NCBI GenBank assembly: GCA_017391465.1
Contig: JAFOYH010000062.1
Location: forward strand, 1-64,000
Direction of reading: 5' to 3'
Length of the DNA: 64,000 nucleotides
Source: Lachnospiraceae bacterium
GTDB lineage: Bacteria; Bacillota_A; Clostridia; Lachnospirales; Lachnospiraceae
Within the stretch, counting starts at the first letter, position 1. Each line of letters begins with the position of its first letter. The position numbers and the translations under genes are program-made. Below are positions 18,759 through 27,790 of the stretch, piece after piece. The notes under the pieces were generated by a model. It was not told where the DNA came from and searched no databases. It saw only the letters and a program-made list of their open reading frames with translations.

Positions 18759-19928
18759 ATGAAGTTTGAATATGCCAAACGTTTGGAAAGCTTTCAGGCG
18801 GGAATTTTTGCAATATTAAATGAAAAAAAAGACGAATTATTACATCAGGGAAGAGAAGTTTATAATCTGTCTGTAGGTACACCGGATTTTATGCCTGCAG
18901 CCCACATCATGGAAGCTGTGGAAAAAGCATGTCAGGATCCGGAAAATTACAAATATTCACTGGTTGATATACCGGAACTTTTGGATGCAGTCGTAGGTCA
19001 TTATGAAAGACGCTACGGCGTACATATTACTCCGGACGAAGTCATGTCTATCAATGGTTCCCAGGAAGGCATAGCTCATATTGCTATGGCACTTTGCGAT
19101 CCGGAAGATGTGGTTCTTGTTCCGAATCCGGGATATCCAATTTTTTCTATTGGACCATTTTTATGTGGTGCAACACCTGTGACATATGATTTAAAACCAG
19201 AAAATCACTTTATGCCGGACTTTGATCGAATTCCGGAAGACATTGCACAAAAAGCAAAATTTATGATTGTATCCTATCCGTTAAATCCGGTGTGTGTTAC
19301 AGCAGATGATTCAGTCTATGAAAAATTAATTCAGTTTGCCAATAAATATAACATTATTGTGCTTCATGATAATGCGTACTCGGATATTATTTATGATGGA
19401 AAAAAAGGAGGTTCATTCCTGAAATATGAAGGCGCAAAAGATATCGGCGTGGAATTTTATTCGTTGTCTAAGTCCTATAATCTGACGGGAGCCCGTATTT
19501 CTTTTGTTGTTGGAAATAAAGATATTATTCGTAAATTTAAGACGGTACGCAGCCAGATTGATTATGGCGTATTTAAACCGGTTCAGTTTGGTGCCATTGC
19601 GGCACTTAATGGACCACAGGATGCAGTGATTGCTCAGTGTGAAGAATATGAGCGACGTAATAAGGCACTTTGTGGAGGACTTCGTCGAATTGGATGGAAC
19701 GTTCCTGATAGTGAAGGAACCATGTTTGTATGGGCACCAATTCCTGATGGATATACATCTTCTGAGAAGTTCTGTATGGATCTTGTTGAAAAGACAGGGG
19801 TGCTCTGCACACCGGGAAGCAGCTTTGGAAGCCTTGGAGAAGGCTACGTTCGCTTTGCATTGGTACGGGATGTAGAGACCATGGAAAAAATTGTGAATGT
19901 TATTGAAGCCAGTGGCATTTTAAAATAA
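18759..19928 (+). CDS. Class I/II aminotransferase (DapL/aspartate aminotransferase-like)
   Basis: 389 aa PLP enzyme. The motifs VGTPDF, NGSQEGIAH, PNPGYPIF, SYPLNPV, HDNAYSDI and SLSKSYNLTGARISFVVGN (Schiff-base Lys in SKSY) resemble LL-diaminopimelate aminotransferase and related enzymes; the C-terminal Arg for the alpha-carboxylate is in EGYVRFALV. In SYPLNPVCV the usual NPTG continuation is changed. Substrate specificity cannot be decided. It lies between spoVAD and spoVAE, has GAAGGAG before the ATG and a vegetative-type promoter. A link with diaminopimelate or dipicolinate supply is tempting but unproven. Confidence 0.85.
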   Translation: MKFEYAKRLESFQAGIFAILNEKKDELLHQGREVYNLSVGTPDFMPAAHIMEAVEKACQDPENYKYSLVDIPELLDAVVGHYERRYGVHITPDEVMSINGSQEGIAHIAMALCDPEDVVLVPNPGYPIFSIGPFLCGATPVTYDLKPENHFMPDFDRIPEDIAQKAKFMIVSYPLNPVCVTADDSVYEKLIQFANKYNIIVLHDNAYSDIIYDGKKGGSFLKYEGAKDIGVEFYSLSKSYNLTGARISFVVGNKDIIRKFKTVRSQIDYGVFKPVQFGAIAALNGPQDAVIAQCEEYERRNKALCGGLRRIGWNVPDSEGTMFVWAPIPDGYTSSEKFCMDLVEKTGVLCTPGSSFGSLGEGYVRFALVRDVETMEKIVNVIEASGILK

Positions 19929-19998
19929 TGTCGGATACATAGTTTCTTTTGTATCGTACATACTGGAAATATAAATGTATGGAAAGGATGCGAAAGAT

Positions 19999-20355
19999 AT
20001 GGTGTATATAAAAGCATTTATTGTTGGAGGCCTCATTTGCGGACTGATTCAGGTTCTCATGGACCATACCAAATTACTTCCCGGACGGATTATGGTGTTG
20101 TTGGTTTGTCTTGGTATTGTTGCCGGAGTTTTTGGCATATACAAACCTCTGGTGGATTTTGCCGGAGCGGGAGCAACGGTGCCTTTAAGTGGATTTGGCT
20201 TTGCCCTTTGGGAAGGGGTACGAAATGCTATTAACGAAGAAGGTTTTATAGGAATATTTAAAGGCGGATTTAATGCGTCATCGATTGGAATAACAGCATC
20301 TCTTTTATTATCTTACCTGGCTTCGTTGATTTTTAATTCTAAAATGAAAAAATAA
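19999..20355 (+). CDS. spoVAE: Stage V sporulation protein AE (SpoVAEb type)
   Basis: About 118 aa with three to four hydrophobic segments. The opening YIKAFIVGGLICGLIQVLMD and the repeat-like FAGAGATVPLSGFG match SpoVAE and are related to SpoVAC. ATG 19999 is preferred because AAAGGA (19983-19988) is 10 nt upstream and it matches the family N-terminus; ATG 19975 is in frame but has only a weak site. It is separated from spoVAD by the aminotransferase gene. CATACT (19959-19964) in the 70-nt gap is a good sigma-G -10 but lacks a well-spaced -35, so independent forespore transcription is possible, not shown. Confidence 0.93.
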   Translation: MVYIKAFIVGGLICGLIQVLMDHTKLLPGRIMVLLVCLGIVAGVFGIYKPLVDFAGAGATVPLSGFGFALWEGVRNAINEEGFIGIFKGGFNASSIGITASLLLSYLASLIFNSKMKK

Positions 20356-20370
20356 GAATTTTGTAATGAA

Positions 20371-20402
20371 AAAAAGACCTGAATTGGAGTTCAGGTCTTT
20401 TT
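20371..20402. terminator. Bidirectional terminator between spoVAE and the PBP gene
   Basis: Stem GACCTGAA (20376-20383) / TTCAGGTC (20390-20397), flanked by an A tract on the left and a T tract on the right; it can serve both convergent genes. Confidence 0.9.
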
Positions 20403-20411
20403 GTATTTTAT

Positions 20412-23087
20412 TTAGCCAACAGGTGTCGGTGTCGGAGAATCTCCTCCAGAAGGTTGAGTTTCAATCACTGGAGGTTCTGGTGACGGAGCATTTGTCTGAG
20501 GTGGAACGGTTTCTGGTGGAGCACATGTACATCCGGTTGTTGGAATGTCTTCCTGAGAAGAGAATATCTTATCTTCACGCTCTGCAGAATATTCTCCAGC
20601 CAAACCACCACAGGCTTTACATACAGTTACCGTAAGAGCTTTACAATCACAAGTTTCTTTTGGAATTTCATAAGAGAAGCTGAATTCCTTGGACGTTCTG
20701 TTTTCATCTAATGTATTCGGTCCGGCAAGTTTACCACAGTTGCTGCAAATTTCTGCAATATAGTGATCACTGCAGTAACCGCTTGGAAGAGCAGATAAAT
20801 CGAAATATTCGGTAATACCGGAACATGCGGAGGTTCCAACAAGTTTACCGGATTTGGAACACACGGTACGCGTTCCTATACCTTCTGGAATTTCAAAGGA
20901 TGCATCTTCATAATCGAAAGTTTCATTGATACGTCGCATAATGGTTGCCCATAAACGGTTGTGTTCGTTTTCCTGTAAACCGTTCATTTCATAATTCTGA
21001 TCATAACCTAACCAGATGCCAGCGGTAAGATATGGTGTATATCCAACAAACCATAAGTCACGTGTATCTGTTGTTGTACCTGTTTTGCCGGCAACAGCAA
21101 TACCATCGTTTGTATTTGCATTCGTACCTGTACCTTTTGTTACAACGTCTTCCATAGCATTTGTAATAAGGAAACAGGTTGTTTCTTTAAGTACGCGTGT
21201 ACCCTCTGCATTTGTATTGTCTAAAATAACATTACCGTCACGATCGACAACTTTCGTATAGAAAACCGGACGAATATATTCACCACCATTGGCAATAGCT
21301 GCGTAAGCGCCTGTAATCTCAAGGTTTGTAACACCATGGGTCAAACCGCCCAATGCAAGAGACTCAACATAGTCATCATCTGTAAGTGTTGTAATACCAA
21401 GCTTGCGGCAATATTCAATAGCAAGAGAAGGTGTAACCTGTTCAACAAGGAATTTGGTTGTAATAACGTTCATAGACCATGTAATACCACGACGTACGGT
21501 GGAAAGTCCCCAGTAACCGGAATACCAGTTGCTTGGTGTATAACCTGCAGCCGTTGTATATTTAGCATCCATAGTTGAAGTTGCGAGTGTCATACCTGCG
21601 GCGTCAATACCTGGAAGATAACATGCAAGAATCTTGAAACAGGAACCAGGCTGACGCGTGGACTGGGTTTCACGGCTGAAAGATAAACTTTCTTTCTTTT
21701 CATTACGACCACCGGCAATGGCTTTGACTTCACCTGTTCTCTGATCCATCAATACGAAAGAAGACTGAAGTGCATATGGCTGATCAAAGGTTTCGGCAAT
21801 CGTATTTTCTTCAGTAATTCCCATAGCTTCTTTATATTTGTTAATATCGGCCCAGGCTTCTTCTTCATTATCGTAGATTAAACGGAAACTTGAACTGACA
21901 TTGTTCCAATACCAATATTGCATGGTCATCTGGTCATAGTTGGCTGTTGTGCCGTCTTCTTGAAGCGTAGAACATCGCCATACAAGACCAAGAGCATTAA
22001 AATTAGCGAAATTGCTATTATCTGCATATTCTTCATCAACAATCTGCTGCATGGTGTTGTCCTGTGCAAGATAAACTTTTAATCCGCCGCCATAGAGCTT
22101 ATTGACAGCCTGTTCGGATGTATAACCAAGTTTATCCTGAAGATCCTGAAGTACTTGACGAATGGCAGCATCTTCATAATAAGTAAAGATCTCATTATTG
22201 TCAGTTGTTTCTTCTGCACGAGCAGCAATACGTGCATAGACATCATCCGCCATGGCTTCATCATATTCAGCCTGTGTGAGATAACCCTGATCGAGCATAT
22301 CGCCTAAAGTTTTTTCACGACGTTCTTTGTTTTTCTCAGGATAATAAATTGGGTCATAGTAGGTCGGACTCTTTGCGATACCGGCCAGAACAGCAGATTC
22401 TGAAGCATTAAGTTCAGAACAGGATTTACCAAAGTATCTCTGGGAAGCAGCTTCAACACCATAAGTGGAAGCACCAAGATTGATCGTGTTCAGATAGGCT
22501 TCAAGAATTTCTTCTTTAGACATTTCTTTTTCGAGTTCAAGAGCAAGATACTGTTCCTGAAACTTACGTTTAAATTTTAATAAGAGAGAATCTTCGTCAC
22601 CACCGCCAAAAATACTCAGTTTTAATAACTGCTGTGTAATGGTGCTGGCACCTTCGGAAAAGTCTCCGGATGTGATACCAACAAAAAAAGCACGAACGAT
22701 ACCTTGTGGGTCAATACCATTATGATCCCAGAAACGTGAATCTTCCAAAGCGATAAAAGCATTCTGTAAGACTTTAGGCATATCTTCGATGCTCTTTGCT
22801 ATACGGTTGGTTTCAGGCTGATAGAGCTGAGTTACCATATTACCGTCACGGTCATAAATGAAAGACTTATAACCTTCAGGGATAACATCTTCAACACTGA
22901 TTATCGGAGCACTGTCAAGAACACCTTTTAATCCGCCGATTCCTGCGGCGACACCAACAACACCAATGGTGATCAACGCAAAAATAAAGATACGGAATAT
23001 ATTAAAAGTGACTTTATGCTTGGCTTTTGGAACACTGGAACGGATATGTTTTTCCTTTTTCTTTGTTCCGTGTTTACTATAGTCCAT
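20412..23087 (-). CDS. Class A penicillin-binding protein (transglycosylase/transpeptidase)
   Basis: 891 aa bifunctional peptidoglycan synthase. A basic cytoplasmic tail (1-28) is followed by a membrane anchor (about 30-52). The GT51 domain has catalytic Glu115 in ALEDSRFWDHNGID and EGASTITQQLLK. The transpeptidase has the active serine in GSCFK (Ser482, Lys485), SMN around 538 and KTGTT near 668. The tail after about 750 is unusual: Cys-rich repeats of the type CSxxGKLxG, CSNCGKLAG and CKACGGLAG, then CTC and a Pro/Thr-rich end. AAAGGAGG precedes the ATG. It is a single gene with its own promoter, convergent with spoVAE. Confidence 0.95.
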   Translation of the reverse strand: MDYSKHGTKKKEKHIRSSVPKAKHKVTFNIFRIFIFALITIGVVGVAAGIGGLKGVLDSAPIISVEDVIPEGYKSFIYDRDGNMVTQLYQPETNRIAKSIEDMPKVLQNAFIALEDSRFWDHNGIDPQGIVRAFFVGITSGDFSEGASTITQQLLKLSIFGGGDEDSLLLKFKRKFQEQYLALELEKEMSKEEILEAYLNTINLGASTYGVEAASQRYFGKSCSELNASESAVLAGIAKSPTYYDPIYYPEKNKERREKTLGDMLDQGYLTQAEYDEAMADDVYARIAARAEETTDNNEIFTYYEDAAIRQVLQDLQDKLGYTSEQAVNKLYGGGLKVYLAQDNTMQQIVDEEYADNSNFANFNALGLVWRCSTLQEDGTTANYDQMTMQYWYWNNVSSSFRLIYDNEEEAWADINKYKEAMGITEENTIAETFDQPYALQSSFVLMDQRTGEVKAIAGGRNEKKESLSFSRETQSTRQPGSCFKILACYLPGIDAAGMTLATSTMDAKYTTAAGYTPSNWYSGYWGLSTVRRGITWSMNVITTKFLVEQVTPSLAIEYCRKLGITTLTDDDYVESLALGGLTHGVTNLEITGAYAAIANGGEYIRPVFYTKVVDRDGNVILDNTNAEGTRVLKETTCFLITNAMEDVVTKGTGTNANTNDGIAVAGKTGTTTDTRDLWFVGYTPYLTAGIWLGYDQNYEMNGLQENEHNRLWATIMRRINETFDYEDASFEIPEGIGTRTVCSKSGKLVGTSACSGITEYFDLSALPSGYCSDHYIAEICSNCGKLAGPNTLDENRTSKEFSFSYEIPKETCDCKALTVTVCKACGGLAGEYSAEREDKIFSSQEDIPTTGCTCAPPETVPPQTNAPSPEPPVIETQPSGGDSPTPTPVG

Positions 23088-23120
23088 GAAAAATCATCCT
23101 CCTTTACAAACTTACGTTTT

Positions 23121-23149
23121 ATTATATCAAATATATAGTGTTAAAGCAA
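23121..23149 (-). promoter_or_regulatory. Promoter of the PBP gene
   Basis: On the minus strand TTGCTT (23144-23149), 17-nt spacer, TATAAT (23121-23126), about 35 nt before the start codon. Confidence 0.7.
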
Positions 23150-23157
23150 AGAAAATT

Positions 23158-23186
23158 TTGTGAATTATTACAGGTTGTGATATAAT
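23158..23186 (+). promoter_or_regulatory. Promoter of the yigZ-like gene
   Basis: TTGTGA (23158-23163), 17-nt spacer, TATAAT (23181-23186), divergent from the PBP promoter. Confidence 0.7.
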
Positions 23187-23256
23187 ATGAACACTTAATT
23201 GAGAACGAACGAAATCGAAGCATGAAATTGAACACATAATGAAAGGACATTAATAT

Positions 23257-23904
23257 ATGGAAGCTTACAAAATTGTATATCGTGGTGGAGAGGGAGAAAT
23301 CGTCGAAAAAAAATCGCGCTTTATAGCATCAGTATGCCCCGTTGATACAGAAGAAGATGCGGTTATATTTATAGAAAAAACAAAAAAGAAGTATTGGGAT
23401 GCCAGACATAATTGTCATGCCTTTGTTATCGGTGAACGTAACGAAATTTCAAGGTGCAGCGATGATGGTGAACCGTCTGGAACGGCAGGCAAACCCATGT
23501 TAGATGTTCTTCTTGGTAACGGACTTCATAATGTTTGTGTGGTTGTGACTCGTTATTTTGGTGGAACTTTACTTGGAACCGGTGGTTTAGTGCGTGCATA
23601 TAGCAAAGCTGTACAGGAGGGAATCGCAAACAGTCTGGTCATAGAAAAGGTTTTGGGCTGTAAAATGAAAATTTATACAGATTATAATGGAATTGGTAAA
23701 ATTCAATATATTATTGGAAAAAGTCAGGCAATGACTTTAAATACCGAATATACAGACCGTGTTTGTGTTGAAATATTAATCCAAAAGGACCTTCTTGAAA
23801 GTTTAAAAAAGGAAATCATCGAAGTAAGTAACGGAAAAGCGGAGCTTGATATCAGTGATCCATGTTGGTGTGCAGTTGCTGAAGATGAAGTTATTGTATT
23901 TTAA
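23257..23904 (+). CDS. YigZ/IMPACT family protein
   Basis: 215 aa, the standard length. It has the UPF0029 N-terminal domain with KKSRFIASV, WDARHNCHAFVIG, CSDDGEPSGTAGKPML and TRYFGGTLLGTGGLVRAYSKAV, all family hallmarks, followed by the small DUF1949-like C-terminal domain. The molecular role is not settled; links to translation control or a peptidase have been suggested for relatives. GAAAGGAC precedes the ATG. Monocistronic with its own promoter. Confidence 0.95.
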   Translation: MEAYKIVYRGGEGEIVEKKSRFIASVCPVDTEEDAVIFIEKTKKKYWDARHNCHAFVIGERNEISRCSDDGEPSGTAGKPMLDVLLGNGLHNVCVVVTRYFGGTLLGTGGLVRAYSKAVQEGIANSLVIEKVLGCKMKIYTDYNGIGKIQYIIGKSQAMTLNTEYTDRVCVEILIQKDLLESLKKEIIEVSNGKAELDISDPCWCAVAEDEVIVF

Positions 23905-23923
23905 AGCGAAATGTTCGTGATTA

Positions 23924-23941
23924 TATGTATTTTTATGCAAT
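23924..23941 (+). promoter_or_regulatory. Possible ArgR/AhrC box upstream of the amino-acid transporter operon
   Basis: TATGTATTTTTATGCAAT matches 16 of 18 positions of the ARG-box consensus WNTGAATWWWWATTCANW and lies just upstream of the -35 element. Consensus recalled from memory; only one box is seen. Confidence 0.35.
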
Positions 23942-23947
23942 AAATAC

Positions 23948-23977
23948 TTGCTTTTTAAAGTGTATTCATTGTATACT
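23948..23977 (+). promoter_or_regulatory. Promoter of the amino-acid ABC transporter operon
   Basis: TTGCTT (23948-23953), 18-nt spacer, TATACT (23972-23977), 48 nt before the lipoprotein gene. Confidence 0.6.
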
Positions 23978-24024
23978 GAAGTTTATCTAAATAAAATAAC
24001 AAATCAGATTAGGAGGAAACGAAC

Positions 24025-24801
24025 ATGAAAAAGATCGTAAGTTTGGTATGCGTACTTACAATGGCGGTATCCATGCTTGCAGGATGCGGTTCTGAAACAA
24101 AAGAAACAAAGGCAGCTGAAACAACAGCAACAGAAGATGGCGGAAAACTCATCATGGCTACAGAAGCTGGATTTGCTCCATATGAATATACAGAAGATGG
24201 ACAGACAGTTATTGGTGTAGACGTAGATATTGCAAACGAAATTGCAACAGCATTAGGTAAAGAACTTGTGATCCAGAATATGACATTTGATGGTGCTTTG
24301 CTTGCAGTACAGGAAGGTTCTGCAGACTTTGCAGCAGCAGGGATCTCTGTAACACCTGAACGTCAGGAAGTTATGGACTTCACAATGGAATATGCAACAT
24401 CCAAACAGGTAATTGTTGTTAAATCCGGTGTTGATACAATTACAGCTCCAGAAGATATTAAAGAAGGTGTAGCTGTAGGCGTACAGATGGGTACAACAGC
24501 AGATTTCTACTGTGGAGATCTTGGATGCGAAGTAAAACAGTACAACAAATATGCAGAAGCAGTTATGGAATTAAAGAATGAAAAAATTTCCTGTATTGTT
24601 ATGGATTCTCTTCCAGCAGAACAGCTTGTAGCTGCGAATGAAGAACTTGAAATCCTCGATGCAGAACTTTTTACAGATAAATATGCAATCGCTGTTCAGA
24701 AAGGGAATGAAGAACTTCTTGAACAGATGAACGAAGTATTACAGACACTCATTGACGCTGGTAAGATTGACGAATTTACAATCAATCATACAACAAAATA
24801 A
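24025..24801 (+). CDS. Amino-acid ABC transporter substrate-binding lipoprotein
   Basis: 258 aa. Type II signal peptide with lipobox LAGC (Cys21), then a low-complexity Thr/Glu/Lys linker and a family 3 periplasmic-binding-protein fold (EAGFAPYEYTEDGQTVIGVDVDIANEIA; DFAAAGISVTPERQEVMDF). It captures a polar amino acid outside the membrane; the ligand is not certain. It is first in a three-gene operon with a permease and ATPase, after a strong AGGAGG. An ArgR-like box upstream would suit arginine or another basic amino acid (inference). Confidence 0.95.
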   Translation: MKKIVSLVCVLTMAVSMLAGCGSETKETKAAETTATEDGGKLIMATEAGFAPYEYTEDGQTVIGVDVDIANEIATALGKELVIQNMTFDGALLAVQEGSADFAAAGISVTPERQEVMDFTMEYATSKQVIVVKSGVDTITAPEDIKEGVAVGVQMGTTADFYCGDLGCEVKQYNKYAEAVMELKNEKISCIVMDSLPAEQLVAANEELEILDAELFTDKYAIAVQKGNEELLEQMNEVLQTLIDAGKIDEFTINHTTK

Positions 24802-24840
24802 TTTACGTTATTTTGGAAGTTCACGAACGGAGGTAACAGC

Positions 24841-25554
24841 GTGGGTGAATGGTTTGCATCGGTTGCCGAAAGTTTTTCAAAGGCGTTTTTAGTCAGCAGT
24901 CGATATATGGCATATTTAAATGGTTTTAAAACAACCTTAATCTTATCATTTTTTGCTGTTATTGTAGGTGTGGCACTTGGATTGATCCTTGCCATTATCA
25001 AATATATGGCAAATCATATGGAAAAAAATATTATTCTGACAATTTTGCGTTGGATAGCTGATTTTTATATTGCGATCATCCGAGGTACACCGGTATACGT
25101 TCAGATGCTGATCATCTATTTTATTATTTTTGCAAAGATGGATACATCACCGTTGGTTCCTGCAGTTTTATGCTTCGGTATTAATTCCAGTGCTTATGTG
25201 GCTGAGATAATTCGTGCAGGTATTGAGGCGGTTGATCCGGGACAGATGGAAGCCGGACGCTCTCTCGGGCTTAGTTGGACTCAGACAATGATCAGTATTA
25301 TTATGCCTCAGGCGATTAAGAATATTTTGCCGGCACTTGGTAATGAATTTATTGTTTTGATTAAAGAAACAGCCATTGTTGGTACGATAGCCGTTATGGA
25401 TGTCACAAAGGCTGCCCAGAATATTGGTTCGATTACTTTTGATTATTTGCCTCCGCTTTTAATTACAGCGGCAATGTATTTTATCGTTGTTGTCCTGTTG
25501 ACAAAACTGTTAAATGCATTTGAAAGGAGGTTGGCTCAGAGTGATCGACGTTAA
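24841..25554 (+). CDS. Polar amino-acid ABC transporter permease
   Basis: 237 aa HisM/GlnP-type membrane protein with about five spans. It shows the family motif FIAIIRGTP (here [13 protein letters not shown]) and the EAA loop [18 protein letters not shown] segment ([26 protein letters not shown] split around IIMPQA). The start is GTG 24841, 5-6 nt after GGAGGT. It overlaps the ATPase gene by 14 nt. Confidence 0.95.
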   Translation: MGEWFASVAESFSKAFLVSSRYMAYLNGFKTTLILSFFAVIVGVALGLILAIIKYMANHMEKNIILTILRWIADFYIAIIRGTPVYVQMLIIYFIIFAKMDTSPLVPAVLCFGINSSAYVAEIIRAGIEAVDPGQMEAGRSLGLSWTQTMISIIMPQAIKNILPALGNEFIVLIKETAIVGTIAVMDVTKAAQNIGSITFDYLPPLLITAAMYFIVVVLLTKLLNAFERRLAQSDRR

Positions 25555-26266
25555 ACATTTGAGTAAATCTTTTGGAGAGAATGAGGTTCTGATTGATTTA
25601 AATGAACATATTTATCAGGGTGAAAAAGTAGTTATCATCGGTCCATCCGGATCGGGTAAAAGTACGTTTTTAAGATGTCTGAATCTTATGGAAAAGCCAA
25701 CTTCAGGAAATATTATATTTAAAGCACATGATATTACAACGGCAAAATCCAGAGAGGTTGATCAGATTCGACAGAAGATGGGGATGGTGTTCCAGCATTT
25801 TAATCTGTTTCCACATTTGACGATTAAAGAGAATATTACACTGGCACCAGTCAAACTGCATCTTATGAGCAAAGAAGAGGCAGATAAAAAAGCGATGGAA
25901 CTCTTGGAACGTGTTGGTTTGAGCGATAAGGCAGATGCCTATCCAGCCCAGTTATCCGGTGGTCAGAAGCAACGTATTGCGATTGTTCGCAGTCTTGCTA
26001 TGAATCCGGAAGTGATGCTGTTTGATGAACCGACATCTGCATTGGATCCGGAGATGGTCGGCGAAGTACTCGAATTGATGAAACAGCTCGCTGAAGAAGG
26101 TATGACGATGGTCGTTGTAACTCATGAGATGGGGTTTGCACGTGAAGTAGCATCCCGAGTGTTATTTATGGCCGATGGGCATATCCTTGAACAAAATACA
26201 CCGGAAGAATTTTTCTCTAATCCGCAGAATGAACGTTTGAAGGATTTTCTTGCAAAAGTATTATAA
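25541..26266 (+). CDS. Polar amino-acid ABC transporter ATP-binding protein
   Basis: 241 aa GlnQ/ArtP-type ATPase. Walker [10 protein letters not shown] (34-42), Q-loop [10 protein letters not shown], signature LSGGQKQR, Walker [15 protein letters not shown], and the switch His in VTHEM. The start is GTG 25541, 10 nt after AAAGGAGG (25523-25530), inside the permease end; a longer in-frame reading from 25514 lacks a ribosome site. It completes the importer and is followed by a terminator. Confidence 0.96.
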   Translation: MIDVKHLSKSFGENEVLIDLNEHIYQGEKVVIIGPSGSGKSTFLRCLNLMEKPTSGNIIFKAHDITTAKSREVDQIRQKMGMVFQHFNLFPHLTIKENITLAPVKLHLMSKEEADKKAMELLERVGLSDKADAYPAQLSGGQKQRIAIVRSLAMNPEVMLFDEPTSALDPEMVGEVLELMKQLAEEGMTMVVVTHEMGFAREVASRVLFMADGHILEQNTPEEFFSNPQNERLKDFLAKVL

Positions 26267-26282
26267 AATAATTCCTAAATCA

Positions 26283-26320
26283 AAAAGTCGTATTTCAAAT
26301 GAAATGCGACTTTTGTTTTT
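26283..26320 (+). terminator. Terminator of the amino-acid transporter operon
   Basis: AAAAGTCG (26283-26290) pairs with CGACTTTT (26307-26314), extended by ATTTC/GAAAT, with a 4-nt loop and a T-rich tail. Confidence 0.9.
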
Positions 26321-26334
26321 TAAGCGATTGGACA

Positions 26335-26363
26335 TTGAAAAAACGTCATAAATATTTTATATT
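26335..26363 (+). promoter_or_regulatory. Promoter of the aldo/keto reductase gene
   Basis: TTGAAA (26335-26340), 17-nt spacer, TATATT (26358-26363). Confidence 0.6.
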
Positions 26364-26423
26364 TAAAGAAGATAATTTTCTGGGATGCGTAAAATGTTTA
26401 GAAAGTATATGGAGGATTAAATT

Positions 26424-27431
26424 ATGGAATATGTAACACTTGGGAAATCTGGATTAAAGATATCCCGTATGGGTTTTGGTGGAATTCCGATTCAGAGAAT
26501 TGATGCAGAAGGTACAAAAAAATTAATGGACAAGTTAATTGAATATGGTATCAATTACATCGATACTGCCAGAGGCTATACGGTAAGCGAAAGCTTTATT
26601 GGCGAAGCCATCGAGGGGAGACGTGATCAGTTTATTCTTGCAACAAAAAGTATGGCACGCACAAAAGAAGCTATGGCAAAAGATATTGATATTAGTCTGG
26701 AAAATTTACGTACGGATTATGTTGATCTTTATCAGATTCATAATCCAAGTATGGAGCAGTTTATGCAGGTAATGGCGCCAGGCGGTGCACTGGAAGCATT
26801 AATGGATGCAAAAGAAGCAGGGAAAATTGGTCATATTGGTGTGACTCTCCATTCGGTAGAAATATTCGAAAAAGCATTGGAACAGGAATGGATAGAAACC
26901 ATTATGTTCCCATATAATATTGTGGAACGCCAGGGTGAAGAACTGATCCATAAATGTGTGGAAAAAAATATTGGATTTATTGATATGAAACCAATGGCGG
27001 GTGGCGCCATTGAAGATGGCTATTTAGCACTTCGTTTCATCTGTGCAAATCCGGATGTGACCGTGGTCATTCCTGGTATGTATGATGTTTCTGAAATAGA
27101 TCAGAACGTTGCAGCTGTGAATGCAGAAGGGGCATTAACGGAAGAAGAACTTGAAAAGATGGAACAGATCCGTAAAGAACTTGGTACAAACTTCTGTCGT
27201 CGTTGTAATTATTGTCAGCCTTGTACGGTTGGAATTAATATTTCCGGATGCTTTTTGTTCCAGGGATATTTGGACCGCTATGGATTAGGTGAATGGGCAA
27301 CAGACAGATATAAGTCTATGCCTGTAAAAGCAAGTGCCTGTGTGGAATGTGGTGAATGTGAATCTCGTTGTCCATATAATCTTCCGATTCGGGATATGTT
27401 AAAAGTTTGTGCAGAAAAATTTGGAGAATGA
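26424..27431 (+). CDS. Aldo/keto reductase with C-terminal iron-sulfur domain
   Basis: 335 aa. A TIM-barrel AKR domain (1-250) with catalytic Asp/Tyr/Lys/His seen in YIDTARGY, ATKS and YQIHNP. The C-terminal ferredoxin-like part has C258-x2-C261-x2-C264-x2-C267 and C306-x2-C309-x2-C312-x3-C316-P, a pattern able to hold a 4Fe-4S cluster. This architecture is common in anaerobes; the substrate is unknown and electrons may enter from ferredoxin (inference). TGGAGG before the ATG; single gene with promoter and terminator. Confidence 0.93.
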   Translation: MEYVTLGKSGLKISRMGFGGIPIQRIDAEGTKKLMDKLIEYGINYIDTARGYTVSESFIGEAIEGRRDQFILATKSMARTKEAMAKDIDISLENLRTDYVDLYQIHNPSMEQFMQVMAPGGALEALMDAKEAGKIGHIGVTLHSVEIFEKALEQEWIETIMFPYNIVERQGEELIHKCVEKNIGFIDMKPMAGGAIEDGYLALRFICANPDVTVVIPGMYDVSEIDQNVAAVNAEGALTEEELEKMEQIRKELGTNFCRRCNYCQPCTVGINISGCFLFQGYLDRYGLGEWATDRYKSMPVKASACVECGECESRCPYNLPIRDMLKVCAEKFGE

Positions 27432-27472
27432 TTCGCTGCATTTATTACAAAAAGTAAATGATTGTAGTTATG

Positions 27473-27504
27473 AAAAGCTTATTGAATATTCAATAGGCTT
27501 TTTG
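27473..27504 (+). terminator. Terminator of the aldo/keto reductase gene
   Basis: Arms GCTTATTGAA (27477-27486) and TTCAATAGGC (27489-27498), followed by TTTTT. It is preceded by AAAA, so it could also stop minus-strand transcription. Confidence 0.75.
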
Positions 27505-27527
27505 TTGTATGAGATATTTTTATAAAA

Positions 27528-27556
27528 CAAAAAGCCGAAGTGGCTAGCTTCGGCTT
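27528..27556 (-). terminator. Orphan intrinsic terminator reading on the minus strand
   Basis: AAGCCGAAG / CTTCGGCTT (9-bp stem around 27532-27556), with its T tract on the minus-strand side only (AAAACAAAAAGCC on the plus strand). No minus-strand gene ends here. The surrounding 27432-27790 contains no protein gene; besides this it holds the AKR terminator and the degV promoter. Confidence 0.6.
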
Positions 27557-27723
27557 GACGAGGGGAAATGTTATTTTACTTTTTTGCTTATTATTTAGTA
27601 TATTTATATCATACAGGCAAAGTGTGAAGAAAATGTGTCTGATTAATAAAAAGATTCTAAAATAAATAAGATATTTATAAAAAAGAATGGTACAATTCAT
27701 GGGAATTGTATCGGATAACCAGG

Positions 27724-27752
27724 TTGACGTTTGGGAAGTAGAGTGTTATCAT
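27724..27752 (+). promoter_or_regulatory. Promoter of the DegV-family gene
   Basis: TTGACG (27724-27729), 17-nt spacer, TATCAT (27747-27752). Confidence 0.7.
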
Positions 27753-27790
27753 GAATCTAGTATCGGAAACCACATATGAGGGAGGAAGAA

